Source: Cellulomonas sp. JZ18 (GTDB lineage Bacteria; Actinomycetota; Actinomycetes; Actinomycetales; Cellulomonadaceae). Taken from it: a DNA stretch of 64,000 bases. A program made the position numbers and the translations under genes. Every line of letters starts with the position of its first letter. Position 1 is the stretch's first letter. The notes under the pieces are model-generated. The model had not been told where the DNA came from. It worked only from the letters and a program-made list of their open reading frames with translations, and did no database searches. The stretch spans positions 248,001 through 312,000 of the forward strand of contig NZ_CP045245.1 of NCBI RefSeq assembly GCF_009720485.1. The letters are read 5' to 3'. Below, one piece after another: positions 1 through 9,688 of the stretch.

Positions 1-2
1 TC

Positions 3-662
3 GTGCTGGTGCTCGCCGTCGCGGCGGGGCTCGGCGGGCCGGTGTGGCTCGATGCGCGGGCGGCCGCCCGGTTCCCGGTGACGGCGGCGGACGTCGCGAC
101 GGGGCGCGCCCAGCTCGCGGAGCTTCCCGTGAAGGGGCGCGCGCCGAGGACCGGGTACGAGCGGGAGGAGTTCGGGCAGGCGTGGGCGGACACGGACCGC
201 AACGGCTGCGACACCCGCAACGACGTGCTCGCGCGCGACCTCGTCGACATCACCACGAAGCCCGGTACGCGGGACTGCGTCGTGCTGACGGGCACGCTGC
301 ACGACGTCTACACCGGCACGACGATCGACTTCGAGCGGGGCGAGCGGTCGTCCGAGGTGCAGGTCGACCACGTCGTCGCGCTCGCGGACGCGTGGCAGAA
401 GGGCGCGCAGGCCTGGACGCCGGAGCAGCGCGAGCGGTTCGCGAACGACCCGGCCAACCTGCAGGCGGTCCAGGGGCGTGCCAACCAGCAGAAGGGTGCC
501 GGGGACGCCGCGACGTGGCTGCCGCCCGAGAAGGGGTACCGCTGCGTGTACGCGCTGCGCCAGGTCGCCGTGAAGCACGGGTACGGCCTGTGGGTCACCC
601 GTGCGGAGAAGGACGCGCTCGCACGCGAGATCGACCGCTGCGCGGTGGTCCCGGAGGGCTGA
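3..662 (+). CDS. HNH endonuclease-like protein (DUF1524/GmrSD C-terminal type), start possibly outside window
   Basis: Probable exported HNH nuclease-like protein. The first about 20 residues are hydrophobic, like a signal peptide or membrane anchor, but the true start may lie left of the window because the frame is open to the edge. The nuclease signature is visible as VDHVVALADAW (Asp122-His123) followed about 30 residues later by NDPANLQAVQGRANQQKG, the layout of the small DUF1524-related HNH proteins common in actinobacteria. Cysteines at about residues 69, 92 and 180 could form disulfides if the protein is secreted. The substrate is unknown. It converges on the next gene with 27 bases between the stops. 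Confidence 0.8.
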   Translation: MLVLAVAAGLGGPVWLDARAAARFPVTAADVATGRAQLAELPVKGRAPRTGYEREEFGQAWADTDRNGCDTRNDVLARDLVDITTKPGTRDCVVLTGTLHDVYTGTTIDFERGERSSEVQVDHVVALADAWQKGAQAWTPEQRERFANDPANLQAVQGRANQQKGAGDAATWLPPEKGYRCVYALRQVAVKHGYGLWVTRAEKDALAREIDRCAVVPEG

Positions 663-689
663 CGGGCCGTCGCCCGCCCCGCGTGCGCG

Positions 690-2454
690 TCACCACGACG
701 GGCCCCCGCTCCCGGTGCGGCGCGCCACCGCCGAGCCGACGGCGATCCCCGTGAGCACACCGAGCGAGATCGTCACCATCGTGGCGCCCGCCGTGACGAC
801 CGTGCTCAGCGCGAGCGAGTCCGCCGCGAGCGCCGACGTGACGCCCACGAGCGACAGCGCCCGGGCACGAGCAGCCAGAACCCCGGCAGGAAGCCGACGA
901 GCGTCGGCGGGCCGGTCGGCCGCGTCGCGGCGTACATCGCGACGACCGTCATGGCGAACGCCCCGACGAACGCCGACGGCACCCCGCCGAGCAGCAGCCC
1001 GCCCACGAGCTGACCCGCGTAGGCCACGACCAGCACGAGCAGGATCCACGGCAGCGCGTCGCGCGGGGCGCAGTTGTGCAGGACGACCCCGCAGCCGTAC
1101 ACGAGCACGCCGACCCACGGGCCCACCCACCCGAGCGGCTGCGCGGCCGCCGCGCCGACCGTGGTCGCGGGCACACCGACGAGCGCCCCCGCCGCCGTGA
1201 TCCCCAGCGCCAGCAGGACCAGCTGCATCGCCCCGGCGGCGAGCCGTGCGGAGCCGGCGATCATCTGGCGGGTCGCGAGGTCGATCGCCGCGGTGGTGAG
1301 CAGCGCGCCCGGCAGGAACGTCACGAGCGGCGCCGCGAGCGGGGCGAGCGGGGACAGGTCGAGGCCGGTCCGCGAGAGCGCGAACACGGCGGTGGACACC
1401 AGGAACGCGCTGAGCAGCACGAGCAGCGCCTGGTAGGCCGCCGGCAGCCGTGCCGCCGCGACCTGCAGGCCCGCGACGCCGGCACCGAGCACGGCCGCCA
1501 CGAGGACGTCGACGACCCCGCCGCCCAGGATCAGCGCGAGTCCCGCCGACGACGCGACGTAGCCGAGCACGCGGCTCGCGGCGCCGTAGAGCGGTGCCGC
1601 CTCGAGGGCCTGCCGGATGCGGGCGGTCCCCTCGGCCGGGCCGACGCGACCGACCTCGGCGGCGTCGGCGACGCGGAGCACGTCCGCCACCTGGTGCAGC
1701 CGCAGGGGCCGGCTGCCGGCGCTCGACGCGACCGTCTGGGCCGTGCTGCCGCCGGGTGCGGAGACGACGAGCGCCGTGGGCAGCGCGACGACCGCGACGC
1801 CGGGCACGCCGTTGACCGCCGCGATGCGCTCGAGCGTCCGCTCGACCTGCACGACCGGCGCGCTCGCGTCGGTCAGGGCCTCGCCGATCGTGAGCAGGAA
1901 GTCCATCGTCGCCGCGGGGTCCGCCGTCGGTGCGGGCGGGGAGGGCGGGAGCACCGGCGGCAGGACCTGGGTCACGGCGGTGTCCGGGCCCGCGGCCCCG
2001 CCGGTGCCGACGGCGCCCGGTCCCGCGGCCGCGAGGGACCCGCCCGCCGCGCGCCGTGTCCGGCGGTGCAGGAGCACGAGCGCGGCGGCCGTCGCCAGCA
2101 GCACGAGCACGGCCGCCAGGACCACCCGCCCGGCAGGCTCGACGTCGTCACCGCCGGCTCCCGCGACCAGGGCACGACCGTCGCCGGCTCGGAGGGGGAC
2201 GGGGCCGGTCCGAGCGTGGGGACGGGCGTCGGCGTGGGCGTCGCCGGCGCGGTGGTCGTCGTCGGCGCGGTCGACGGTCCGGGGCTCGTGGTGGGCGCGT
2301 CGGTCGCCGCCGGCGTCGTGGACGTGGGCGTGGGCGAGGCGGTCGGGACCGGGGTCGGCGTCGCCGTCGGGGTCGCGGTCGGGCTCGCGTCGGTGGGCGT
2401 GGGCGTCGCGTCCGGTGCGGGCGCGTCCGTCGCCTGCCCCCCGGGTGCGCTCAT
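690..2454 (-). pseudogene. ThrE-family threonine/serine exporter, broken by two one-base frameshifts
   Basis: Threonine/serine exporter-like membrane protein (DUF1212 plus ThrE_2). The start is ATG 2454 behind a good ribosome site, GGGAGG. Reading order: a Pro/Thr-rich segment of about 110 residues (frame 1), a transmembrane anchor ending in HRRTRR, then the DUF1212 domain from MDFLLTIGEAL and about nine membrane helices (frame 2), and a last helix block ending GSGGPSW (frame 3). Frame changes fall at about 2126 and about 868. Adding one G to a GGG run at each point restores one continuous protein of about 588 residues; at 868 this gives FLPGFWLLVPGALSLVGVTS. Either the gene is decayed or, more likely, the assembly lost two bases. 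Amino-acid export is inferred from the family. Confidence 0.75.
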
Positions 2455-2504
2455 GGGCCGATCCTCCCGCAGACGACCGCGTCGGGCGCCCGGAGGTCAG
2501 GGCG

Positions 2505-3308
2505 TCAGGCCGGCCAGGCCGCCAGCAGCCACGCTCCGCCCACCGCGAGCAGCGCGCCGCACACGAGCAGCAGCACGCCCACCCACACCAGCGCGGGCAG
2601 CCGGGTGAGGCCCGCGAGCAGCCCGGCGTCGGACTGGTCGCGCGCGCCCCGCCCGCGCAGCCGCCGGCGCTGGGCCTGCATCTCCAGCACCGCGCGCGGT
2701 GCGCCGAGCAGGAAGAACCACGTGAGCGCGGCGGCCACGACGGTCTGCACGGCGGCCGGCGCCCACCCCGTCACCCCGACGAGCACGGCCGCGCTCACGA
2801 GCACCGCCCACAGCCCGTACCAGTTGCGGATCTGCAGCAGCACGAGCACGACGACGAGCAGCAGCAGCCAGAGCACGCCCACCGCGTACCCCCGGGAGAG
2901 CAGCCACGCGGCGGCCACGCCGAGCACCGCGGGCGCCGGGTAGCCGGCCGCGACCGTCGCCACCATGCCGGGACCGCGCGGCCTCCCGCGCGAGACGGTG
3001 AGGCCGGAGGTGTCGGAGTGCACGCGGATGCCGCTGAGCCGGCGTCCCACGAGCACCGCCACGGCGGCGTGCCCCGCCTCGTGCACGATCGTCAGCCCGT
3101 GCCGCAGCAGGTGCCACACGCCCGGCACGGTGAGCGCGACGAGGACGACCGCGCCCACGACGAGCACGGTCGTGCGCGCGGGCGCGGGCTGCGGGGTCGT
3201 GACCTGGGTCCACCAGTCCGCGAGCCGGGCGGGCGCGTCGGGGGCGGCGGCGGCGAGCACCGGCAGGGCGTCCACGAGGGACGCGCCGGCGGCGTGCGCG
3301 GCGCTCAC
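2505..3308 (-). CDS. M50 family site-2-type metalloprotease, membrane-embedded
   Basis: Predicted intramembrane zinc metalloprotease of 267 residues (peptidase M50B-like). The zinc motif HEAGH is present in the sequence TIVHEAGHAAVAVLVGRR, followed by five or more hydrophobic helices and the strongly basic loop QAQRRRLRGRG. Start GTG 3308 overlaps the stop of the upstream DUF2993 gene (GTGA), so the two are translationally coupled and probably form a two-gene operon. The substrate is unknown. Proteins of this subgroup are often uncharacterised; cleavage of a membrane-bound regulator is possible but not shown here. Confidence 0.85.
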   Translation of the reverse strand: MSAAHAAGASLVDALPVLAAAAPDAPARLADWWTQVTTPQPAPARTTVLVVGAVVLVALTVPGVWHLLRHGLTIVHEAGHAAVAVLVGRRLSGIRVHSDTSGLTVSRGRPRGPGMVATVAAGYPAPAVLGVAAAWLLSRGYAVGVLWLLLLVVVLVLLQIRNWYGLWAVLVSAAVLVGVTGWAPAAVQTVVAAALTWFFLLGAPRAVLEMQAQRRRLRGRGARDQSDAGLLAGLTRLPALVWVGVLLLVCGALLAVGGAWLLAAWPA

Positions 3309-3997
3309 GGCGCCTCGGGCAGGACGACGTCGGTGCCGCGGGCGCTCACGCGCACGCCGTCGGGGACCACGGCGGCCGACGTCAGCACGACGCCGTCCGG
3401 CAGGCCCTCGACCGGCACGGGGACGTCGCTGACGGCCCTGCCGAGCCCGCCGGGCAGGTCGGCCACGTCGAGCCTGCGCTCGCCGAGGGCGACGTCGGCG
3501 AGGTCGACGAGCAGGGTGCCGTCCTCGACGCGGGGCACGAGCGCCGCGGACAGGTCGAGGCCGAGCACCTCGCCGGACGCGCGCAGGGCGTCGCCGTCCA
3601 CGGTGAGCGTGACGTCGAGGCCGGTGCGGTCCGCGAGGACGCGCTCGAGCGACGCGGGCGGCAGCGTCGCCTCGACGCGCGCGTCGCCGACCGTGTACGG
3701 CGCGACCAGGCCGACGTCGCGCGCGTGCACCCGCACGTCGGTCGCGTCGACGCCCTCGAGCGTGATGCCGTCGGCCGCGGCGTCGACGTCGTCGAGCGAG
3801 CGCCCGAGCAGCTGCGTGAGGAACGGGAACCCGTGGATGGTCACCTCGGGCCTTCCGCTGACGTCGAGCTGCTCGGTGACGACGTCGGCGGCGCGGTCCT
3901 CGGCGACGCCCACGGCGACGCGGTCCGCGACCACGGCGGCACCGGCGACGACGACGAGCGTGACGACCGTGCCGGTCAGCGCTCTCCTGGCTCCCAT
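3305..3997 (-). CDS. DUF2993 (LmeA-like) secreted/membrane-anchored protein
   Basis: Protein of 230 residues with an N-terminal hydrophobic segment (about residues 6-25) and a DUF2993 body containing the usual GFPFLTQLLGR segment near residue 50. In mycobacteria the family member LmeA acts in the cell envelope on lipomannan maturation; here only a cell-envelope role is inferred. Start ATG 3997 is chosen because AGGAGG lies directly upstream and residues 2-25 then form a normal signal anchor. It is the first gene of a coupled pair with the M50 protease. A TACCGT hexamer about 35 bases upstream could be its -10 element. Confidence 0.8.
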   Translation of the reverse strand: MGARRALTGTVVTLVVVAGAAVVADRVAVGVAEDRAADVVTEQLDVSGRPEVTIHGFPFLTQLLGRSLDDVDAAADGITLEGVDATDVRVHARDVGLVAPYTVGDARVEATLPPASLERVLADRTGLDVTLTVDGDALRASGEVLGLDLSAALVPRVEDGTLLVDLADVALGERRLDVADLPGGLGRAVSDVPVPVEGLPDGVVLTSAAVVPDGVRVSARGTDVVLPEAP

Positions 3998-4172
3998 GAC
4001 CCTCCTGTCCGCTGTGCGCGCGCTCACGGTACGGGGTACGCCCGCCGGGCGCCGGTCGGCCGCCGGCGGCCGGGCCCGCCGGACGGGACCCGCGCTCGGG
4101 GACGAGACCACCGCTGGTGTGGTCCAGGTCACAACCGGGGCCTACCCTGGAGGGGACCACGAGGGACGCGCG

Positions 4173-4589
4173 ATGACCTGGGCACTCCTCCTGCTGTGCG
4201 CCGCCGCACCGACGGTGCTGCTGTGGGCCGTCTGGTCGCTGATCCCCTCGGCCGAGGAGCCGCCGCGGTGGCGGACGGCCCTCGCCGGGCGGCTCGAGCG
4301 GCTGGCGGCGCGGCTGCGGCGCGAGCGTCGCGTGCCCGAGGACCCGTTCAGCACGCTGCGGGTGCAGGAGCGGCTGGGCGTCGTCGCGAACCACGTGCGC
4401 CGCCTCGAGGAGGACCAGCGGACGTTCGCGCGCGCCGAGCGGATCATCGCCTCGCAGCTCGCGTACGACCAGCTGCTCGCGGAGGCGTGCCGGATGGCGG
4501 GCGTCGAGGTGCGCCCGGCGGCCACGGGCGACCCGGCGGAGCGGTTCCGGGAGGAGGTGGAGCTCGCCTCCCGCGGCTGGACGTGGTGA
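4173..4589 (+). CDS. small single-pass membrane protein, function unknown
   Basis: Protein of 138 residues that I do not recognise. One N-terminal membrane helix (about residues 2-25) is followed by a basic, Arg-rich helical cytoplasmic region (RLERLAARLRRERR) and a helix-forming segment around residues 65-100. Start ATG 4173 has GAGGGA six bases upstream; a TACCCT hexamer at about 4142 may be the -10 box. It converges on sbcC. Confidence 0.65.
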   Translation: MTWALLLLCAAAPTVLLWAVWSLIPSAEEPPRWRTALAGRLERLAARLRRERRVPEDPFSTLRVQERLGVVANHVRRLEEDQRTFARAERIIASQLAYDQLLAEACRMAGVEVRPAATGDPAERFREEVELASRGWTW

Positions 4590-4603
4590 CGCGGACGGGA
4601 GTG

Positions 4604-4617
4604 CGCCCCGCGGGGCG
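4604..4617. terminator. short GC palindrome between convergent genes
   Basis: Perfect 14-base palindrome CGCCCCGCGGGGCG in the 33-base gap between the convergent small membrane-protein gene and sbcC. It could end transcription from either side; it has no U-tract, as is usual in high-GC actinobacteria. Confidence 0.4.
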
Positions 4618-4622
4618 TCCCC

Positions 4623-7600
4623 TCAGCCCGCGAGCACCGTGAGGGTGCTCGGGCCCGAGGGGGTCGGCCGCACCTCGATCCGGTCCGCGACCGACTGCTT
4701 GAGGGCCTCGACGTGCGACACCACGCCGACCACCCGCCCCCCGGCGCGCAGCCGGCCGAGCTCGGCGAGGACCTGGTCCAGGACGTGCGGGTCGAGCGTG
4801 CCGAAGCCCTCGTCCACGAACAGCGTGCCGAGCTCGACGCCGCCCGCCTCCGCGGTGACGACGTCCGCCATGCCGAGCGCGAGGCACAGCGACACGTAGA
4901 ACGTCTCGCCGCCGGACAGGGTGCGCGGGTCGCGCGCCTGCTCGGTGCGGTGGTCGACCACGCGCATGGACAGCCCCGTCGTGCGCGTGCGCACGTCCTC
5001 CTTGGTGTCGCTGCGGGCGAGCTCGTAGCGGCCGTCCGACATGACGCGCAGCCGGTCGTTGGCCGCGTCGACCACGTCCTCGAAGCGGCGGGCCAGGACG
5101 TAGGTGGCGAGGGAGAGCGCGTGCGCGTTGTCCCCGCCCGTGCCGGCCGCCAGGCCCGCCATGCGCGCCACCGGCACCGCCTCGGCCGCCCGCTCCTCGA
5201 GCACCCGGGCCGCGGTCCGCACCGTGTCGCCCGCGCCCCGGGCGGCGTCCGCGCGCGCGCCCGCGACCCGCGCACGGCCGGCGAGGTCGTCGGCCGCGGC
5301 ACGTGCGGCACGCTCGGCGGCACGCGCGCCCTCCACGTCCGCCGTCGCGTCCTCCGCCAGCTCCTGCAGGGCGGGGTCCGCGAGACCGTCGGCCACGCGC
5401 GCCGACTCCTGCTCCCAGCGGCGCACGTCCCGCTCGAGAGCGGCGAGCGCGCCGGGCGCGAGCCACGCCTCCCGTGCCGTCCGGGCGTCGGGCACGCCGT
5501 GCTCGGCCAGCGCGGCCTCCAGCTCCGCGTACCGCCGCTCGGCGTCCTGCGCCGCGGCGCGCTCGGCCGTGAGCGCGTCCAGCAGGTCCTGCGCGACGTC
5601 CGCGCGGGCGGCCAGGGCGGTGTGCCGTGCCGCGACCGTCGGGTGCGTGCCGCGGCCCTCGACCACCTCGACCTCGGCGCGGTCCAGCGCGTCGCGCTGC
5701 GCGTCGAGCGCCGCCTCCGCCGCGGCGACCTGGCGTGCCTGCTCCTCGCGCCGCTCGCGACGGGCCTGCGTCGCGGCGTCGAACCGGTCGAGCTCCGCGT
5801 CCAGGCGGTCCGCCTCCGCGGCGGCGGCCCGCGCCGCGGCGGCCGCCGCGCGGGCGGCCGCGAGCGCCTCGCGCACCGTGCCCTCGTCGACGTCGCCCAC
5901 GCGCTCGCGCAGGGACGCCGCGCGCGCCGCCGCGGCCGCCTCGGCCGCGCTCGCGGCCGCGAGCCGCTGCTCGGCGGCGACCCGGGCCTCCTCGGCGGCG
6001 GCGACCCGCTCGGCCGTGACGTGGTCCGCGTCGAGGGGCGCCTTGCTCGGGTGCTCGACCGCACCGCACACCGGGCAGGCGTCGCCCTCGCCGAGCCCGG
6101 CGGCCAGCTCACCGGCGAGACCGGCGACCCGTGCCGTGCGCAGCGCCGCCTCCGTGCTCACCGCGGCGTGCGCGTGCCGCGCGGCCTCGGCCCGCACCGC
6201 CTGCGTGCGCGCGTGCTCCCGCTCGGCCTCGTGCAGGGCGGTGACGTCGCGCAGGGTCTGGTCGGCCGCCGCGACCTGCGCGTCGCACGTCGCGCAGGTC
6301 CCGCCGTGCTCGCGGGCGGCGTCGCGCCGCGCGACGAGGTCCGCGCGGGCGTCCGGCCTCGCGGCGACCCAGGCGTCGTGCGTGGCGACCTCGGTGCGCA
6401 GGTCGTCGACGGCCGCGGCGGCCCCGCGCACGGCCCGGCGCAGCCCGTCCAGCTGCTCCTCGAGCGTCACGAGCCGGCGCAGCGCCGCCGCCTCGTCCGC
6501 CGCCGCGGCACGCGCGTCCGCCACGTGCGCGCGCCAGCCACCCGTCGCGGCCTCGGTGCCGCCGTCGGCCGGGTCCCCGGCCTGCGGCACGACGAGGTCC
6601 TCGCCGAACAGTGCGTCGCGCGCCCCGCCCTCGTCGCGGGACCCGTCGTCCCCCGTGGGGGCCCGACCGGCCACCAGCGCGCCCGGCGTGGGGACCGGCG
6701 CGCGGAGCGCGTCCTGCACCGCCGGCACGGGACGCAGGTCGTCCGGTGCCGCGTCGACGACCGCGACGAGCGCCTTGCGCGCGCCGGCCCACGTCGTGGC
6801 CGCGTCCTCGGCGCCGAGCAGCAGCGGCCGGACGGCGGCCGCCGCGCGGGCGGCGGCGAGCCGCAGCACGTCGGAATCGTGGTCGGTGCGCCCGGCCTCG
6901 AGCCGGTCCCGGTCGGCCCGCAGGGCAGCGCGACGCGTCAGCAGGGCGGCGGTCGCGACGGCGTCGTCGTGCGCGCGGCGCGCCGCGTCGCAGGCCTCCG
7001 CGGCGGCCGACGCCTCCGCGGCGAGCGCGGACGCCGTGGCGGTCAGGCGCGCGACCACGTCGTCGACGACCGCCCCGACCCGCGCCGCGGGCCCCTGCGC
7101 ACCGGTGCCCGCGGCACCGGCCGCCTCGGCCAGCGCGACGCCCAGCTCCTGCGCCGCCGTCGCGTCGAGCCCGCACGCCCCGACGAGCTGGGCCGACGCC
7201 GCCTGCAGCGCGCCGCGCGCCGACTCCACGCCCCGCTCCGCCTCACGTCGCAGGTGCACCAGACGCTGCTGCACCTGCTCGTACACCGCCGTGCCGAAGA
7301 TCCTCTGCAGCAGGCCGCGACGGTCCTCCGGGTTGGCGCGCAGGAACCGCGCGAACTCGCCCTGCGGCAGCACGATCGTCTGCACGAACTGGGTGCGGTC
7401 GAGCCCGACCACCCGCTGCAGCTCGTGCCCCACCTCGTCGAGGCGCGCGCTGACCAGCTCGCCGACCGCGTCGAGCGCGTCCGGCCCGCCCGTGCAGTCG
7501 ACGTCCGCCGGCAGCCGCCACAGCCTCGCGCTCGCCTGGGCGGTCGTCGTGCCGGACCCCCGCCGCTTCGCCCGCTGGTACGCCGGCGTGCGCCGCACGC

Positions 7601-7871
7601 GGTAGACGCCCGACGGCACCTCGAACACGAGGTCGACGACCGACTCGACGTCCGGCGCGGCGTACGCCGAGCGCAGCCGCTCGTCGCTCGCGTCGGCGCT
7701 GGCGACCTTGCCGTAGAGCGCGAACACCACGGCGTCGATGAGGGTCGACTTGCCCGCGCCCGTGGGCCCCTCGAGCAGGAACAGCCCGGCGGCGCCGAGC
7801 GCGGCGAAGTCGACGGTGTGCCGTGCGGCGAACGGCCCGACGGCCTGCACCGTGAGGGAGCGCAGGTGCAT
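4623..7871 (-). CDS. sbcC: SbcC exonuclease subunit (Rad50-like SMC ATPase)
   Basis: ATPase subunit of the SbcCD nuclease, which opens hairpins and processes double-strand ends. It has 1082 residues. Walker A is GPTGAGKST (residues 35-43). Long Ala/Arg/Glu-rich coiled coils flank a zinc hook CPVC near residue 600. The ABC signature LSGGETFYVS and Walker B LFVDEGFGTLD lie near the C terminus. A second CxxC (CATC) sits about 73 residues before the hook. The ATG shares one base with the sbcD stop (TGATG), so the two subunits are translationally coupled, sbcD first. Confidence 0.96.
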   Translation of the reverse strand: MHLRSLTVQAVGPFAARHTVDFAALGAAGLFLLEGPTGAGKSTLIDAVVFALYGKVASADASDERLRSAYAAPDVESVVDLVFEVPSGVYRVRRTPAYQRAKRRGSGTTTAQASARLWRLPADVDCTGGPDALDAVGELVSARLDEVGHELQRVVGLDRTQFVQTIVLPQGEFARFLRANPEDRRGLLQRIFGTAVYEQVQQRLVHLRREAERGVESARGALQAASAQLVGACGLDATAAQELGVALAEAAGAAGTGAQGPAARVGAVVDDVVARLTATASALAAEASAAAEACDAARRAHDDAVATAALLTRRAALRADRDRLEAGRTDHDSDVLRLAAARAAAAVRPLLLGAEDAATTWAGARKALVAVVDAAPDDLRPVPAVQDALRAPVPTPGALVAGRAPTGDDGSRDEGGARDALFGEDLVVPQAGDPADGGTEAATGGWRAHVADARAAAADEAAALRRLVTLEEQLDGLRRAVRGAAAAVDDLRTEVATHDAWVAARPDARADLVARRDAAREHGGTCATCDAQVAAADQTLRDVTALHEAEREHARTQAVRAEAARHAHAAVSTEAALRTARVAGLAGELAAGLGEGDACPVCGAVEHPSKAPLDADHVTAERVAAAEEARVAAEQRLAAASAAEAAAAARAASLRERVGDVDEGTVREALAAARAAAAAARAAAAEADRLDAELDRFDAATQARRERREEQARQVAAAEAALDAQRDALDRAEVEVVEGRGTHPTVAARHTALAARADVAQDLLDALTAERAAAQDAERRYAELEAALAEHGVPDARTAREAWLAPGALAALERDVRRWEQESARVADGLADPALQELAEDATADVEGARAAERAARAAADDLAGRARVAGARADAARGAGDTVRTAARVLEERAAEAVPVARMAGLAAGTGGDNAHALSLATYVLARRFEDVVDAANDRLRVMSDGRYELARSDTKEDVRTRTTGLSMRVVDHRTEQARDPRTLSGGETFYVSLCLALGMADVVTAEAGGVELGTLFVDEGFGTLDPHVLDQVLAELGRLRAGGRVVGVVSHVEALKQSVADRIEVRPTPSGPSTLTVLAG

Positions 7872-9052
7872 CAGGCGCTCCGCTCGCCGGCGAGGACCTG
7901 CTCGTACGCGCGCCGCAGCACGTGCACCTCCGCCTCGCTGGGCGGGGCGCCGGTCACGTGCGTCACGAAGTCCGCCGCCACGTCGACCGGGTCGGCCGCC
8001 GACGTCACCAGCGCCGCGCGCGCGGTCGGCCGGCCGGTGCTCTCGGGCCGGTGGTGCACGACGAGCGCGTGCGGGAACCGCTCGCGCACCCGCCGGAACA
8101 GCTCGGGCGGCCGGGCGGCGTCCGTGACCGTCACCCGCACCCACGCGTCCGTGTGCGGCTCGCCCGCGGCGCCCAGCAGCTCCTCGAGCGTCCCCGTGAC
8201 CTCGGCGAGGCGCCGCGGCACGGGTGCCGGCACGAGCTCGGTGACGGGGGCGTCCCCGCCCAGGTCCACGAGGACGGAGGACTTGCGGTGGCGCAGCTCG
8301 GAGAACGAGTACGCGAGCGGCGAGCCCGAGTACCGCAGCACGGTCCCGTCCGGCCCGGGCACGGCCTGCGGCCCGTGCAGGTGCCCCAGCGCCACGTAGT
8401 CGGCGCCCGCGAAGACGTCGGCCGTCACGTGGTCCACGCCGCCCACCCGGATGTCCCGCTCGGACTCGCTCGCCTCGCCGCCCACGACGAACGCGTGCGC
8501 CGCCACCACGGTCCGGGGCCGCGCGCCCCCGCTCCGGGTCGCCGCGTCCGCCCGCACCCGTGCCATGGCGGCCGCCGTCACCGCCTGGTGGGAGCGTGCG
8601 AGCGGCACCCGCGCGCCGTCCGGACCGTCCTCGCCGAGCGCGACCCGCGCGGCGTCCGGGTCGAGGTAGGGCAGCCCGTACACGAGCACGTCGCCGCCGT
8701 CGGCCGGCAGCACGACCGGCTCCGCGAGCCGCGCGACGTGCGTGCGCAGCCGTACGCGCTCGCGCATGAGCGCGGCGCCGAACCCCAGCCGGGTGGCGGA
8801 GTCGTGGTTGCCCGAGGTGACCACGACCGTCGCGTGCTCGGCGAGCCGCGCGAGCGCGTCCGACAGCAGGGTCACGGCCTCGACCGGCGGGATGGCCCGG
8901 TCGTACACGTCGCCGGCCACGACGACGGCGTCGACCGCCTCGGTGCGCACGACCTCCACCAGGTGGTCCAGGTACGCCGCCTGGTGGTCCAGCAGGTCCA
9001 CCCCGTGCAGGGTGCGGCCCAGGTGCCAGTCGGAGGTGTGCAGCAGCCGCAT
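7871..9052 (-). CDS. sbcD: SbcD exonuclease subunit (Mre11-like phosphoesterase)
   Basis: Mn-dependent nuclease subunit of SbcCD, 393 residues. The metallophosphoesterase motifs are all visible in order: DWHLG (residues 8-12), GDVYDR (about 51-56), GNHDS (about 81-85) and GHLHGPQ in the middle. First gene of the sbcDC operon. There is no Shine-Dalgarno site; instead TACGTT lies exactly six bases before ATG 9052, the pattern of a leaderless transcript. Confidence 0.96.
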   Translation of the reverse strand: MRLLHTSDWHLGRTLHGVDLLDHQAAYLDHLVEVVRTEAVDAVVVAGDVYDRAIPPVEAVTLLSDALARLAEHATVVVTSGNHDSATRLGFGAALMRERVRLRTHVARLAEPVVLPADGGDVLVYGLPYLDPDAARVALGEDGPDGARVPLARSHQAVTAAAMARVRADAATRSGGARPRTVVAAHAFVVGGEASESERDIRVGGVDHVTADVFAGADYVALGHLHGPQAVPGPDGTVLRYSGSPLAYSFSELRHRKSSVLVDLGGDAPVTELVPAPVPRRLAEVTGTLEELLGAAGEPHTDAWVRVTVTDAARPPELFRRVRERFPHALVVHHRPESTGRPTARAALVTSAADPVDVAADFVTHVTGAPPSEAEVHVLRRAYEQVLAGERSA

Positions 9053-9096
9053 GCGGGCAACGTAACGGCGGCCACCGACACACCCGCGCCCGCCGC

Positions 9097-9118
9097 GCCC
9101 GGGGCCGCCGCCCCGGGC
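9097..9118 (-). terminator. hairpin downstream of the STAS gene
   Basis: Perfect 9-base stem GCCCGGGGC / GCCCCGGGC with a four-base loop (CGCC), 19 bases after the stop of the STAS gene on the minus strand and upstream of sbcD. It probably insulates sbcDC from the STAS gene. Confidence 0.5.
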
Positions 9119-9136
9119 CTGTGACGTGGGCCCTCG

Positions 9137-9490
9137 TCAGCCCTCGTCGTCCGGGATGACGACCGACAGCCCGACCATGTCGAGCACCTCGCGCAGCACG
9201 CGGTGCGGGTCGCGCAGCGTCACCGGGATGCCGGCCTCGGACGCGGCCAGGTGCAGCTGCAGCACGAAGGCGACGCCGGACGAGTCCACGAAGGTCGCCT
9301 GCGTGGCGTCCACGACGACCGGGAGGCCGCTCATGAGCGCCATCCCCATCGAGGCGCTCGCCTCGGCCCGCAGCGCGGCGTCGATCTCGCCGACCAGGCG
9401 CACGACGGCCCGGCCGTCCTCCGCCTCGACGCGGATCGCGTGGACGGGTGCGACGTCGCCCACCTCGGGCGCGTCCCTCAGCTCCGTCAT
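9137..9490 (-). CDS. STAS-domain anti-sigma factor antagonist-like protein
   Basis: Single STAS domain of 117 residues, as in SpoIIAA/RsbV anti-anti-sigma factors. The phosphorylatable serine motif is visible as ATFVDSSGVAFV at about residues 65-77. Such proteins bind an anti-sigma kinase and release a sigma factor when dephosphorylated, but no kinase or sigma gene is adjacent, so the partner is elsewhere. Start ATG 9490 is chosen with AGGAGA about ten bases upstream. Confidence 0.85.
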   Translation of the reverse strand: MTELRDAPEVGDVAPVHAIRVEAEDGRAVVRLVGEIDAALRAEASASMGMALMSGLPVVVDATQATFVDSSGVAFVLQLHLAASEAGIPVTLRDPHRVLREVLDMVGLSVVIPDDEG

Positions 9491-9688
9491 GGGCGTGCGT
9501 TCTCCTGTTCGGTGCGTCGTGGCGGCGCGTCGCTGGACCGCTCGACGGCGGCGCAACGCTACCTCTCGCCCCCTCGGTCGTCTCGTCGAACGCCGGGGAC
9601 CGCCCAGACGTTCCCCGCACGGGCGACGGACCTGGCGGCCACGGCCGTGCCGGCACCGGCCCCCGCGGCGTCGTCCCCGGTCAGCGCC

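Noticed and set aside
1972..2454. A separate Pro/Thr-rich secreted protein
   Set aside because: It has the good ribosome site but no proper end; one added G joins it to the membrane anchor of the ThrE-type gene.
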